A stretch of DNA of 49,526 nt from Lentibacter sp. XHP0401 (lineage in GTDB: Bacteria > Pseudomonadota > Alphaproteobacteria > Rhodobacterales > Rhodobacteraceae): positions 1-49,526 of the forward strand of contig NZ_JAOWLC010000017.1 in assembly GCF_025751535.1 (NCBI RefSeq), written 5' to 3'. Within the stretch, counting starts at the first letter, position 1. Each line of letters opens with the position of its first letter. A program made the translations under genes and the position numbers. Shown here piece by piece: positions 1 to 8,743 of the stretch. The notes beneath the pieces are model-generated. The model saw only the letters and a program-made list of their open reading frames with translations. It did no database searches and was not told the DNA's origin.

Positions 1-77
1 GACTAATGCGACGAAGGACGATCGCAGGATACGGCGCGGCCGGTGCCGGTGCAATTGCCTTGACGCTCTTCGTCGGT
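1..77. repeat. Terminal direct repeat (circular-contig overlap)
   Basis: Bases 1-77 are identical to bases 49450-49526. The repeat begins inside the end of the PCu(A)C gene and includes the start of the SCO gene, and both reading frames run through the join without interruption. This is what an assembler leaves when a circular molecule is written linearly; 77 is a common k-mer length. The true length would be 49,449 bp. A biological terminal repeat is much less likely. Confidence 0.95.
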
Positions 78-632
78 TGGTGGCGGGTCGACGGACCCGG
101 TGCGCCCGAACCTATCGGGCAGCGGCCTATGGCTCTGACCGAGATGGATTTCCGCCTGACTGACCATGAAGGCAACGAGGTCGGGCCGGAAACCCTGATC
201 GGGCGACCGACGATGGCGTTCTTCGGTTTCACTTACTGCCCCGATGTCTGCCCGACCACGCTCTCGGACATTTCAGGTTGGCTCGACGATTTAGGAGACG
301 AAGCCAAACAGCTAAACGTGGTTTTCATCACGGTCGATCCCGAGCGCGATACCGTCGAGGCGATGGCAGAATATGTCAGTTATTTCCACCCAGCGATCCG
401 CGGCTGGACGGGACCGGAGGGGCAGATTGCGCGCATCGCGGACGGCTTCCGCGCTGCCTACGAGCGGGTGCCCACGGAAGGCGGCGACTACACGATGAAC
501 CACACGGCCAGCGTCTTCCTGTTCGGTGCTGCTGGACGGTTCGTCACCATGATTGACTATCATGAACCGAGGGAATTCGCGGTACCGAAGATCCGCCGCG
601 CGTTGGAAGAAGAAACGGAGGGGGCGACATGA
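6..632 (+). CDS. SCO1/SenC-family protein (second copy in operon)
   Basis: Predicted 208-residue membrane-anchored periplasmic thioredoxin-fold protein of the SCO1/SenC/PrrC family, which binds copper and reduces or metallates the CuA site of cytochrome oxidase. The metal site is complete: CPDVC gives C78 and C82, and H166 lies in NHTASVF; the DPERDT motif follows at about 111. One membrane segment is at residues 7-25. The ATG overlaps the stop of the PCu(A)C gene by one base once the circle is closed (position 6 equals 49455), and its own stop overlaps the M23 gene by four, so translation is probably coupled. A paralogue sits four genes upstream at 47278. Family assignment is firm; a specific role in metal resistance is inferred from the operon. 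Confidence 0.93.
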   Translation: MRRRTIAGYGAAGAGAIALTLFVGWWRVDGPGAPEPIGQRPMALTEMDFRLTDHEGNEVGPETLIGRPTMAFFGFTYCPDVCPTTLSDISGWLDDLGDEAKQLNVVFITVDPERDTVEAMAEYVSYFHPAIRGWTGPEGQIARIADGFRAAYERVPTEGGDYTMNHTASVFLFGAAGRFVTMIDYHEPREFAVPKIRRALEEETEGAT

Positions 633-2002
633 GGCTCAGAACTTTTGCGGCAGGTGTCGCGCTTGCGGGGACCGTTTCGGGGGCGGCTATCGCCTTCCTC
701 GATGTTCTGTCGAAAGAACCCGTGCCGCCAGAACTTGCCCAGGCAGGTAGCTGGATGCCCCAGCGTCCTGAAGCTCCCCGGAGGCTGGACATTCCGTTGT
801 CGCTGCCAGCTACGGCGTGGGCGGAAGATACACCCCGCCTCGGCCCCTTGCCCCTGCTGCAGGTCGCTGTTGTTGACAGGCCGATGCAGGCGATCGAACC
901 GCCCCTGTTGACTTGGTCTCGCGACATCTCTTCTGGTGAAACGCTCGACTCCTTGCTTTCCGAAGCCGGTCTTGCGGGAGCCGACCGGGCGGAAGTCGCC
1001 CTTGCACTTGGCGCGGAATACGATCTGCGACGGTTGCGGCCGGGGAATTCGGTCACTGTTGTTTCGACTATGGATGGCAGCCCCCGCACCGTCTCGCTCG
1101 CCGTCGAGGACGGGGTGCGGATCGAGGTGCTTTTTGGCGAGCAGGTGTCCACGCAGGTCGTGGCGCCGGATCCGGAGATCGTAACCCTTGCTGGGGAGGC
1201 CGTGATCGACACCTCGATCTTCGCGGCACTCGACAATGCCGGCATCCCCGCCCGATTTGCCGTGGACCTTGCGCAAATGCTGGGTGGAACCGTGGATTTC
1301 CGCCGTGAGATGGCTGGAGGCGAGACACTAAGGCTTCTCTGGCGCGAGACGCGCGTCGGCGATGACAGGATCGGACAGCCGGACCTCGCCTTCGCCGCAC
1401 TGGAAATCGGCGATTCGCTTTACGAGATCGTTTGGCCGGACGACGGCAGCGGTCAGGCGACGATCTACGTCGATGGCGAGGCGCTTCGCGTCTTTGCACA
1501 GCCGGTCGAGGGCGCGCGCCTTAGCTCGGTGTTCGGGCGCCGCACACATCCGGTCTACGGAAACGTCCGGATGCACACCGGCGTCGATTTTGCCGCGGCA
1601 AGCGGGACGCCGGTACGGACGACGGCACCGGGCCGGGTTAGCTTCATCGGCTGGCGAGGCGGCTATGGACGCGTGGTCGAAATCTCTCACGGCTCCGAGA
1701 CCATGACGCGCTACGCGCATCTCAGCGCCGTGCCGGAGGGCCTAACACAGGGCCAACGCGTGGCGGCGGGAGATGTGATCGGCCGCGTTGGCGCAACCGG
1801 CACAGCGACAGGTCCCAACCTGCACTACGAAGTCCTCGTAGATGGGCGTCCGACTGACCCTCTCTCTGACGACCGGCTCGCAGAAGCCGCAGAGAAAGAG
1901 GTGGATGATACCGCCGCGCTGTTGCGTCTGACCGAGGCGCGCGCGCTTCTGACTGAAAACCTTGACAGCGAAATTGCCCAGACGACAACCGAAAGGCTCT
2001 GA
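629..2002 (+). CDS. M23-family murein endopeptidase
   Basis: A 457-residue exported zinc metallopeptidase, expected to cut peptide crosslinks in periplasmic peptidoglycan. The N-terminus has a signal or anchor segment (about 5-24). Residues 90-300 resemble the substrate-regulating N-terminal region of cell-division-type M23 enzymes. The C-terminal LytM domain (about 296-410) has all key residues: H316 and D320 in HTGVD, H364 in YAHLS and H399 in LHYEV, so it should be active. The ATG overlaps the upstream SCO stop (ATGA). A peptidoglycan hydrolase within a metal operon, beside two L,D-transpeptidase genes, suggests that wall remodelling is part of the response; that is inference. Confidence 0.9.
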   Translation: MRLRTFAAGVALAGTVSGAAIAFLDVLSKEPVPPELAQAGSWMPQRPEAPRRLDIPLSLPATAWAEDTPRLGPLPLLQVAVVDRPMQAIEPPLLTWSRDISSGETLDSLLSEAGLAGADRAEVALALGAEYDLRRLRPGNSVTVVSTMDGSPRTVSLAVEDGVRIEVLFGEQVSTQVVAPDPEIVTLAGEAVIDTSIFAALDNAGIPARFAVDLAQMLGGTVDFRREMAGGETLRLLWRETRVGDDRIGQPDLAFAALEIGDSLYEIVWPDDGSGQATIYVDGEALRVFAQPVEGARLSSVFGRRTHPVYGNVRMHTGVDFAAASGTPVRTTAPGRVSFIGWRGGYGRVVEISHGSETMTRYAHLSAVPEGLTQGQRVAAGDVIGRVGATGTATGPNLHYEVLVDGRPTDPLSDDRLAEAAEKEVDDTAALLRLTEARALLTENLDSEIAQTTTERL

Positions 2003-2005
2003 CCC

Positions 2006-2461
2006 ATGAAACGCATGACCCAAGCTCTGACCATCGCGCTCGCCCTGTTCCCGGCGGCCCAGGCCCTCGCAGAGGCAACAGCGATAGACGTCCGCAAGAC
2101 CAACGGATGCGGCTGCTGCCTGTCCTGGATGAACCATCTCGAGGAAAACGGATTCGCGCCGACGGGCGAGAACATGTTTGGCGGGTCGCTGGTTCGTTTC
2201 AAGCTCGACAACGGCGTGCCGCAGCGCATGGTCTCCTGCCATACCGCGCTCATAGAGGGCTACGTGATTGAAGGCCATGTCCCGGCCGCTGATATCCGCC
2301 GCCTTCTTGAGGAACGCCCGGACGCTGTCGGCCTCGCCGTTCCGGGAATGCCCTATGGCTCGCCCGGCATGGGGCCGGAAGAAAACCGTGAAGCTTATGA
2401 TGTCTTCCTCATCCGCGAGAACGGGTCGACCGAAGTCTTTTCAAGCTACGCCGAAGGATAA
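2006..2461 (+). CDS. DUF411 periplasmic metal-binding protein
   Basis: A 151-residue secreted protein with a cleavable signal peptide (cut near ALA-EA, residues 20-24). The mature start carries CGCC (C35, C37, C38) and a later C78-H79 pair, the hallmark of DUF411, the family of the CopG protein found in copper and silver clusters. The fold is a thioredoxin-like copper-binding domain. It begins three bases after the M23 stop and belongs to the same operon as the SCO and PCu(A)C copper chaperones. It probably buffers or reduces periplasmic copper; the sequence does not reveal the exact reaction. Confidence 0.88.
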   Translation: MKRMTQALTIALALFPAAQALAEATAIDVRKTNGCGCCLSWMNHLEENGFAPTGENMFGGSLVRFKLDNGVPQRMVSCHTALIEGYVIEGHVPAADIRRLLEERPDAVGLAVPGMPYGSPGMGPEENREAYDVFLIRENGSTEVFSSYAEG

Positions 2462-2473
2462 TCTGGCCCGCTT

Positions 2474-3256
2474 ATGGAAAACCTGTCTCCGATAATGCTC
2501 GGCTTTCTCGGAAGCCTTGCCGCCGGATCGCTAACGGCAGTCGGAGCAATTCCCGTGCTGTTCGGGCGCATCCCGTCGCGGGCGACGCGCGATCTGTCGC
2601 TCGGCTTCGCTGCCGGCGTCATGCTCTCAGCCTCGTTCTTTTCTCTGATCATCCCGGCATTGGATGCGGCGGAGCCGATGTTCGAAAACGGCGCGATGCC
2701 TGCGGCCATCGTTTGCGTCTCCATCCTTTTGGGCATGGGGGCCGTTGCATTGATGAATGAAAGGCTGCCGCACGAGCATTTCAGAACGGGACGCGAAGGG
2801 CCCGAAGCGGCGTCCTTACGGCGGGTCTGGCTGTTCATCATCGCGATCACGATCCACAACTTCCCCGAAGGCCTCGCGGTCGGAGTTGGCTTCGGTTCCG
2901 GAGGTATGGAGGGCGGTCTGCCACTCGCTATCGGCATCGGGCTTCAGAATGCGCCTGAAGGGCTGGCCGTCGCGGTATCCCTGTTGGGCGAAGGATATCC
3001 GAAGCTGCGCGCATGGGGCATCGCCGCGCTAACGGGCATGGTCGAGCCGATTGGCGGTTTGCTCGGGGCGGGCATCATCACACTGTCGGAACCGCTGCTG
3101 CCATGGGGCTTGGCCTTTGCCGCAGGCGCCATGCTCTATGTCATCAGCCACGAAATCATCCCCGAAACCCATCGCAGCGGCCATCAGAACAAGGCAACGC
3201 TCGGCTTGGCCGTCGGGCTCGTTTTGATGCTTTTTCTCGATGTTTGGTTGGGGTGA
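2474..3256 (+). CDS. ZIP-family divalent metal transporter
   Basis: A 260-residue polytopic membrane protein with about eight hydrophobic segments. The two ZIP signatures are visible: HNFPEG (H128) in TM4 and QNAPEG (Q158, E162) in TM5, as in the GufA-like branch where the TM5 histidine is replaced. A short loop containing PHEHF (around residue 98) may bind metal. ZIP proteins normally move Zn2+ or other divalent ions into the cytoplasm, so its presence in an apparent resistance operon is unusual. It may restore zinc while a toxic ion is exported, or work in reverse. The ATG lies 12 bases after the DUF411 stop. Confidence 0.9.
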   Translation: MENLSPIMLGFLGSLAAGSLTAVGAIPVLFGRIPSRATRDLSLGFAAGVMLSASFFSLIIPALDAAEPMFENGAMPAAIVCVSILLGMGAVALMNERLPHEHFRTGREGPEAASLRRVWLFIIAITIHNFPEGLAVGVGFGSGGMEGGLPLAIGIGLQNAPEGLAVAVSLLGEGYPKLRAWGIAALTGMVEPIGGLLGAGIITLSEPLLPWGLAFAAGAMLYVISHEIIPETHRSGHQNKATLGLAVGLVLMLFLDVWLG

Positions 3257-3260
3257 CGCA

Positions 3261-3743
3261 ATGCCAGTGCATAAACTATCTCCGGTGATCGGTATTTTTG
3301 CGGCGCTTACCGCTTTCGTAATCGATCAGATCACAAAAGCCATTGTTGTGGCGAATGCGGCCTCCTTAAGCACTGGAATCGCCGTGTTTCCAGGTTTTAA
3401 CCTTGTCTTTTATCGCAATGATGGCGTCACTTTCGGACTACTTGGCGGCGCACCATGGTGGAGCCTCATAGCTCTCGCTCTTGCCATCTGCGGCTGGCTG
3501 GGGGTTATGCTGTTTCGCGCCGAAAATGCGGTTGAAACGCTCGCTTTCGGAGCGATCATCGGTGGAGCCTTGGGCAATGTTATTGACCGTGTGCGATATC
3601 GGGCTGTAACGGACTTCCTGGATTTCTACATCAACTCAACGCATTGGCCTGCCTTCAACATGGCCGATGTATTTGTCGTCAGTGGCGTGGGGCTCTTGCT
3701 GGCCGCACCCTGGATCAGTGCGCGGCGTCCGATCAAGTCGTGA
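3261..3743 (+). CDS. lspA: Lipoprotein signal peptidase II
   Basis: A 160-residue inner-membrane aspartic protease that removes the signal peptide of prolipoproteins after diacylglyceryl transfer. Four membrane segments are visible. The catalytic dyad is D109 (GNVIDR) and D126 (FNMADVF); FNLVFYRNDGVTFG and VTDFLDF are also conserved. An ATG at 3240 would add seven residues and overlap the ZIP gene; ATG 3261 lies four bases after the ZIP stop and gives the usual N-terminus. Plasmid copies of lspA are known in metal operons (for example the lspA-like half of PbrBC in Cupriavidus), so a metal-linked paralogue fits. The next gene, lnt, overlaps its stop. Confidence 0.94.
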   Translation: MPVHKLSPVIGIFAALTAFVIDQITKAIVVANAASLSTGIAVFPGFNLVFYRNDGVTFGLLGGAPWWSLIALALAICGWLGVMLFRAENAVETLAFGAIIGGALGNVIDRVRYRAVTDFLDFYINSTHWPAFNMADVFVVSGVGLLLAAPWISARRPIKS

Positions 3744-5317
3744 AGCCGGTAATTCTGAACTGCTTCGCTCTGCGCAAACCTCTGCTCTCGCGGATGACGC
3801 TTGGTTTCGCCGCCGGGGCGCTGACCGTCCTAACCTTCCCGCCTTTCTCGATTCTCCTGCTTGCTCCCGGTGCCTATTCTGCGTTGTTTGTCGGTCTTCG
3901 CGACCTCTCCTTCGGGCGTGCCTTTCTCGTCGGCTGGGCGTTTGGTCTCGGCCAGTTCGGTTTCGGGATTTCGTGGATCGCGGAAAGTTTCTACGTCGAG
4001 GCCGAGCGTTTCGGGGCGCTGGCGATCCCGGCCGTCGCGGGATTGTCCGCAGGTCTTGCGATTTTCCCGGCCATTGCCGCCGTGCTCTTCGTCGAAATCG
4101 CGCGGCGCAGAGCCATGGGCAGTCTCCTGGCCTGCCTCCTGTTCGCGACCTCCTGGACCGTGGCCGAGTGGTTGCGCGGTCACGTTCTGACAGGTTTTCC
4201 GTGGAACCTCGCCGGCTACGCTCTTGTTGATTACGCCGCCCTTCGCCAGCACGCCGCCTGGGTGGGAAGTTATGGGCTAAGCTTTCTCACCGTGTTCGTA
4301 GCGGCACTCCCCGGCGCGGCTCTCATGGCGGTCAGGCGACAACGATTGATCATCTCGCTCATGCCGCTGGCCGGCATCGTGACGATGTGGGCCATCGGCA
4401 CGCTTCGCCTCCAGTCGGATGCACCACAGCCACCGGATGTCGACCTGCGCATCGTTCAGGGCAACGTACCCCAAGCGGAGAAATGGGCGCCCGAGAACCG
4501 CGAGGCGACCTTCGCGCGCTATATCGAGCTTTCAACCCAGCCCGGCGATTTCGACGTTCTTCTCTGGCCGGAAACCGCCTTTCCCGGTTTCCTCGATGAG
4601 GATGCCCAGGCGCGATCCCGTATCGCGGCTGCGCTTCCGGACGGCAGCGTGCTGCTCACCGGAGTGCCAGACCGTGTACCGAGTGAGGATGGCACCCGAT
4701 ATTTCAACACCGTCCAGGCTTTTGACGATAACAGTGAGATCCTGACCGGATACGCGAAACACCATCTCGTGCCCTTTGGCGAATACGTGCCATTCCGCGG
4801 CTGGTTGCCGATCGAGCGGCTGACGGCGGGGCTGGGCGATTTTACGCCCGGACCGGGTCCGCGCACCCTTGCGCTTCCGGGTATGCCGCTGGTCGCCGTG
4901 GCGATCTGCTATGAGATCATTTTCCCGGGCCATGTGGTCGACGACATGTTCCGACCCGACTGGATTTTTAACGCGACGAACGATTCCTGGTTTGGAACCA
5001 GCATCGGACCCGAGCAGCATCTGGCTTCCGCACGTATGCGCGCCGTAGAGGAAGGCCTTCCTGTCATCCGAGCCGCGAATACGGGCATCTCTGCGGTCAT
5101 CGACGCGAACGGAGAGATCATTGCGCGGCTCGATACAGGGGAAAGGGGCATCATCGACGCTGATCTTCCCTCAGCGCAGCCGCCTACGCCATATGCGCTT
5201 TTCGGGGACGGGATGTTGCTGGCGCTCATCTTGGCTTCGTGGAGCTGGGCTCTGGCGGCCAATGCGACGGCTAACTACCGCCGCATGAGAAAGACCGTCA
5301 TGCAAAGATGTGGATAG
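3740..5317 (+). CDS. lnt: Apolipoprotein N-acyltransferase
   Basis: A predicted 525-residue inner-membrane enzyme that adds the third acyl chain to apolipoproteins. The hydrophobic N-terminal half carries several membrane segments and the C-terminal half is a nitrilase-type domain with the complete triad E278 (WPETAF), K340 (YAKHHLVPFGEYVP) and C390 (AICYEIIFP), close to E. coli Lnt spacing. The start is taken as the GTG at 3740, which overlaps the lspA stop (GTGA); an earlier in-frame ATG at 3644 would extend deep into lspA. In E. coli this gene was first named cutE for copper sensitivity. Its last 20 bases overlap the convergent L,D-transpeptidase gene. Confidence 0.94.
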   Translation: MKPVILNCFALRKPLLSRMTLGFAAGALTVLTFPPFSILLLAPGAYSALFVGLRDLSFGRAFLVGWAFGLGQFGFGISWIAESFYVEAERFGALAIPAVAGLSAGLAIFPAIAAVLFVEIARRRAMGSLLACLLFATSWTVAEWLRGHVLTGFPWNLAGYALVDYAALRQHAAWVGSYGLSFLTVFVAALPGAALMAVRRQRLIISLMPLAGIVTMWAIGTLRLQSDAPQPPDVDLRIVQGNVPQAEKWAPENREATFARYIELSTQPGDFDVLLWPETAFPGFLDEDAQARSRIAAALPDGSVLLTGVPDRVPSEDGTRYFNTVQAFDDNSEILTGYAKHHLVPFGEYVPFRGWLPIERLTAGLGDFTPGPGPRTLALPGMPLVAVAICYEIIFPGHVVDDMFRPDWIFNATNDSWFGTSIGPEQHLASARMRAVEEGLPVIRAANTGISAVIDANGEIIARLDTGERGIIDADLPSAQPPTPYALFGDGMLLALILASWSWALAANATANYRRMRKTVMQRCG

Positions 5318-5810
5318 GCGTTCCGTCCTTCACCATTGCATAGATGTCCTCGATCTGCCGATCTGTGACTGCGATGCAGCCAGCTGTCCAGTCGCGGATG
5401 TCCGTCGGGTCGATGCCGGGGCGTGGACCACCATGGATGAAGATGTCGCCGCCGGGGGAAAGGCCCTGCGCTGCGGCAAAGGCGATGTCGGCCTCATTTG
5501 GATAAGAGATGCCAACTGAAAGATGATACGTACTTTCAGGGTTGCGCTTATCGACTATGTAGGTGCCCTCCGGGGTCCGACCGTCTCCCTCGAATTGCTT
5601 GTGACCCTGAGGAGCGAAGCCCAGCCCGATCGGATAGGTTTGCAGCACGCGATCGGATCCGTCGAGAACAAGCAAACGCTGTCCCTTGTAGAGCCGAAGT
5701 CGCGTCACTTCGGGTCCGTCATAGCTGCGGAACTTGCCGGCACAGCCCGACAAAAAGGCCGCTAAGCCACCCAACAGGACGGCGCGGCGGGGAAATCGGA
5801 TGGTTTTCAC
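5298..5810 (-). CDS. L,D-transpeptidase (YkuD) lipoprotein
   Basis: A 170-residue YkuD-domain enzyme expected to form 3-3 peptidoglycan crosslinks or attach proteins to murein. The N-terminus (RRAVLLGGLAAFLSGC) has a lipobox, so C23 should be lipidated by the LspA and Lnt encoded just upstream on the other strand. The catalytic region is intact: H126 in FIHGG and C145 in WTAGCIAV. It lies 63 bases downstream of the P-type ATPase gene in the same direction and could be read from that gene's MerR-type promoter. Its 3' end overlaps lnt tail to tail by 20 bp. Confidence 0.9.
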   Translation of the reverse strand: MKTIRFPRRAVLLGGLAAFLSGCAGKFRSYDGPEVTRLRLYKGQRLLVLDGSDRVLQTYPIGLGFAPQGHKQFEGDGRTPEGTYIVDKRNPESTYHLSVGISYPNEADIAFAAAQGLSPGGDIFIHGGPRPGIDPTDIRDWTAGCIAVTDRQIEDIYAMVKDGTPIHIFA

Positions 5811-5873
5811 TGCTCGATGCCTCTTTCGTGAGGTCTGATATGGACATTATGTTACCTTGCAAATGCTGCGTGA

Positions 5874-8228
5874 TCAATGTCCGTGGGCAAGCGCGGCCTT
5901 TGCCATCTGTGACCCAACCTGCTCGCCACCGGACGGCGGTGCCTTGGCCTCTTGGCTGTTGAGCAGGCGCAGGGCGTTCGCCACCACCAGCAATGACACA
6001 CCCACGTCGGCTGCAATAGCGCCCCACATCGATGCCATTCCGAACGCGGTAGCGACAACGAAAACTCCCTTGGTCGCCAAGGAAATACCGATGTTCTGAT
6101 GGATAATCGACATTGTCCGGCGCGAATGACCGATCAGCCAAGGCACCTTGCCGAGGTCGTCGGTCATGAGGGCAATGTCCGCCGTCTCGATTGCCGCGTC
6201 AGAACCAACCGCACCCATCGCGATGGCATAATGCGCGCGCGCCATTGCGGGAGCATCGTTCACCCCGTCGCCGATCATGGCAACCATGTCATGAGTTTTG
6301 ACCAGTTCTTCGATGGCTGTCACCTTGTCTTCGGGCAGAAGCTCAGCGCGCACCTCGTCGATACCGACCTCGGCGGCAACGGCGCGCGCTGTTCGCTCGT
6401 TGTCACCGGTCAGCATGACGATGGTCTTCACGCCCTGCGCGTGAAGTTGCGCCACGATGCCCTTGGCATCAGGGCGGATGCGATCGCGCAGTTCAAGAAT
6501 GCCCGTCACACCGGATTCATCGCCGACAGCGACAAGGGTGCTGCCGGCGCCTTCGATCCGCTCCCGCAGATCCTTCGGAATGGCGTCGCCGAAACCCTTC
6601 TCCTCGGCAAACCGGTCCGACCCCAGCCAGATCGACCGTCCGTCAGTGCGTCCTTCAAGTCCCCTGCCGGGAATGGTGCGGGTATCCTCTGCGGCGGACA
6701 CCTTGACGCCGTCGGCCTCCGCCCGCGCGAGAATGGCACGCGCCAAAGGGTGCGACGAACGTGCCTCCAGTCCTGCGGCGAGGGTCATCAGATCTTGCGC
6801 TGAAGCCCCGCCCAGCGGGTGCACCGCCGCCACTTCCGGCTGGCCCATGGTGATTGTGCCGGTCTTGTCCATGGCCAGCGCCGTCGTCCTGCCCGGCGCC
6901 TCTACATAGGCACCGCCCTTGATGAGGACGCCCGCCCGCGCCGAAGCGGTGAGCGCTGCGACGATGGAGACAGGGGTCGAGATGACCAGAGCACATGGGC
7001 AAGCGATCACCAGCAGCACGAGGGCATTGTAGAACCAGTAATCCCAGGCTCCGCCGAAGATAAGCGGCGGCAGTAGCGCAATTGCGACGGCGAGAGCCAT
7101 GACGATAGGCGTGTAGATGCGGGCGAACTTTGCCACCCACTGTTCCACGGGCGCGCGGCGGGCATGAGCGTCGCCGACCATGCGGATGATCTTGGCCAAG
7201 ACGGTATCCGAGGCGGCCTTCGTGGCGCGCACCGTTAGTGTACCTTCGCCGTTGATCGTGCCCGCATAGACCTCGTCTCCGGCCTCTTTGGGTATCAAAG
7301 CACTTTCGCCGGTGATCGGCGCCTGGTCGACCGCGCCCGCGCCACCCGTCACCAGGCCGTCGAGCGGGATACGGTCGCCACCGCGTACAATAAAGCTTGA
7401 GCCTACGGCGACTTGCGCCGCCGGCATGTCGGTCTCGCTTCCGTCATCGCGGATCACGCGCGCGGTGGGTGGCGCAAGATCCAGGAGCGCCGACACCGCG
7501 TTCCGCGCGCGCCCAACGCTCCAGCTTTCGAGAAAGAGGGACAGCGAAAAGAAAAAAGCCACTGTCGCTGCCTCGAAGAATTCACCGAGCCCGATGGCTC
7601 CGGCGACTGCGACAACCATCAGCAGGTTCATGTCGGGCGACAGCCGACGTGCGGACGACCATGCCTTCGGTGCCACAAGCCAAACGCCGAATAGGATAGC
7701 AACTGCAAAAAGCCCTGCCTCGGCCAGCGGCATCGGCGCTTCGCCGTGCCCCGCGAAGAGGCCGAGCGCCCCGCCCATACCTGTCTCGACGATGTGCCAG
7801 AGAAAACCCGCCGCCCAGAAGCCGCCGCTGAGAGCTGTAAACAGCCGCTGTCGTGCAAGATGGGCCGCTTGGTCGACCGACGCGTTCTCGGCATTCCACG
7901 GCTTCGCGGTCATGCCGGTGCTCGCGACAAGTTCCGCAACTTCGTCGTCCGATACACTCTTTGCGCTGTCGAGAATGGTCATCCTCCCGTTGATCACATC
8001 GAACGCGAGATGCTCGGCCCCGCCGATCTGTGGGCCGATTACCTTATTCAAGATCGCGACCTCCTCGGCGCAATCGAGGCCGGACACCTGAAAACTGCGC
8101 CCGCCGGTTGGGGCGGGCGTCGTCGGTGCGATGTCGCCGCACGTTCCGGCGCTACCACAGCAACTGCCGCCGCTTGCCTGGGCATCTTCGGCGTGATCGT
8201 GATCGTGGCGGTGGGTGTCGGACGGCAT
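5874..8228 (-). CDS. Zn/Cd/Pb-translocating P1B-type ATPase
   Basis: A 784-residue heavy-metal exporter of the ZntA/CadA group. The cytoplasmic N-terminus is His/Cys-rich (THRHDHDH, then GGSCCGSAGTCG), followed by a ferredoxin-like domain with GLDCAEE, where the usual second cysteine of the CxxC is missing. Later landmarks are CPC (C410, C412) in ACPCALVIST, the phosphorylation site D454 in DKTGTI, and [11 protein letters not shown] near the C-terminus. CPC followed by LVISTP favours Zn2+/Cd2+/Pb2+ over Cu+. Expression is predicted from the MerR-type promoter 33 bp upstream of the ATG. Ion preference is inferred from motifs and from the cysteine pattern of the plasmid MerR protein. Confidence 0.93.
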   Translation of the reverse strand: MPSDTHRHDHDHAEDAQASGGSCCGSAGTCGDIAPTTPAPTGGRSFQVSGLDCAEEVAILNKVIGPQIGGAEHLAFDVINGRMTILDSAKSVSDDEVAELVASTGMTAKPWNAENASVDQAAHLARQRLFTALSGGFWAAGFLWHIVETGMGGALGLFAGHGEAPMPLAEAGLFAVAILFGVWLVAPKAWSSARRLSPDMNLLMVVAVAGAIGLGEFFEAATVAFFFSLSLFLESWSVGRARNAVSALLDLAPPTARVIRDDGSETDMPAAQVAVGSSFIVRGGDRIPLDGLVTGGAGAVDQAPITGESALIPKEAGDEVYAGTINGEGTLTVRATKAASDTVLAKIIRMVGDAHARRAPVEQWVAKFARIYTPIVMALAVAIALLPPLIFGGAWDYWFYNALVLLVIACPCALVISTPVSIVAALTASARAGVLIKGGAYVEAPGRTTALAMDKTGTITMGQPEVAAVHPLGGASAQDLMTLAAGLEARSSHPLARAILARAEADGVKVSAAEDTRTIPGRGLEGRTDGRSIWLGSDRFAEEKGFGDAIPKDLRERIEGAGSTLVAVGDESGVTGILELRDRIRPDAKGIVAQLHAQGVKTIVMLTGDNERTARAVAAEVGIDEVRAELLPEDKVTAIEELVKTHDMVAMIGDGVNDAPAMARAHYAIAMGAVGSDAAIETADIALMTDDLGKVPWLIGHSRRTMSIIHQNIGISLATKGVFVVATAFGMASMWGAIAADVGVSLLVVANALRLLNSQEAKAPPSGGEQVGSQMAKAALAHGH

Positions 8229-8260
8229 GAACGGACCTCTGGATTCGGGTGCTTTGTCAT

Positions 8261-8291
8261 GACATAGCCCCTACAGTAGCTAGAGCTTCAA
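8261..8291 (-). promoter_or_regulatory. MerR-type promoter/operator of the P-type ATPase
   Basis: On the minus strand: -35 TTGAAG (8286-8291), exactly 19 bp, -10 TATGTC (8261-8266). The spacer CTCTAGCTACTGTAGGGGC holds an imperfect dyad CxCTA-N7-TAGxG. Overlong 19-bp spacers with a dyad are the signature of MerR-family activation. Three further sites with the same TTGAA[C/G]-CT start occur on the plasmid. Confidence 0.85.
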
Positions 8292-8410
8292 GAGAAAAGT
8301 TCGGTGGTATTTCCGTTTGTTTTCTTGCTAGACGATCCGACGACAGCCTCAATCACGGCGTGAGGCATAAAGAGCCGATACTAAGAAAAACAGAAAGGAA
8401 AGGAAACTCG

Positions 8411-8695
8411 ATGCAGGTTTTGATGCTGAAGCAAAAAATGATGGTTGCGGTGGCGCTTTTGCTCACGACAGGATGCGCCATCCAGCCGACAGGGCCGAAC
8501 GACACGGCAGACCAGACGGGCAACGTTCCCGAAGCCGTGGTTGCGATGGCCGCTCCGGATCAGGATGTTGCAACGGCGCGCCTCATGCCGGAAGACGGCT
8601 GCTATTGGTACGAACACAGCGGGCCGGTCGAAACGACGCTGCTGCCGTTGCGCACGGCGAATGGTAATCCGATCTGCGTGGCACGCGAAGCTTGA
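8411..8695 (+). CDS. Small predicted lipoprotein, unknown function
   Basis: A predicted 94-residue lipoprotein. The start at 8411 follows AGGAAAGGAAACTCG, a good ribosome site; a longer frame from 8249 has no ribosome site and would run through the ATPase promoter. The N-terminus MLKQKMMVAVALLLTTGC is a signal peptide with lipobox TTGC. The mature part has the patterns EDGCYWYEHSGP and GNPICVAREA, giving two cysteines that could pair or bind metal. I do not recognise the family. It diverges from the Zn/Cd ATPase and could share its control region, and it would be a natural substrate of the plasmid LspA/Lnt pair. Confidence 0.72.
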   Translation: MQVLMLKQKMMVAVALLLTTGCAIQPTGPNDTADQTGNVPEAVVAMAAPDQDVATARLMPEDGCYWYEHSGPVETTLLPLRTANGNPICVAREA

Positions 8696-8743
8696 GGACG
8701 CGCCACACGTTGCATCAACGCGCCTCAGACCTACGCACCACAC

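Noticed and set aside
544-1276. Long minus-strand open frames opposite the M23 gene
   Set aside because: Low-complexity Arg/Ser-rich translations without ribosome sites; shadows of a high-GC coding strand whose own frame has a complete peptidase motif set.
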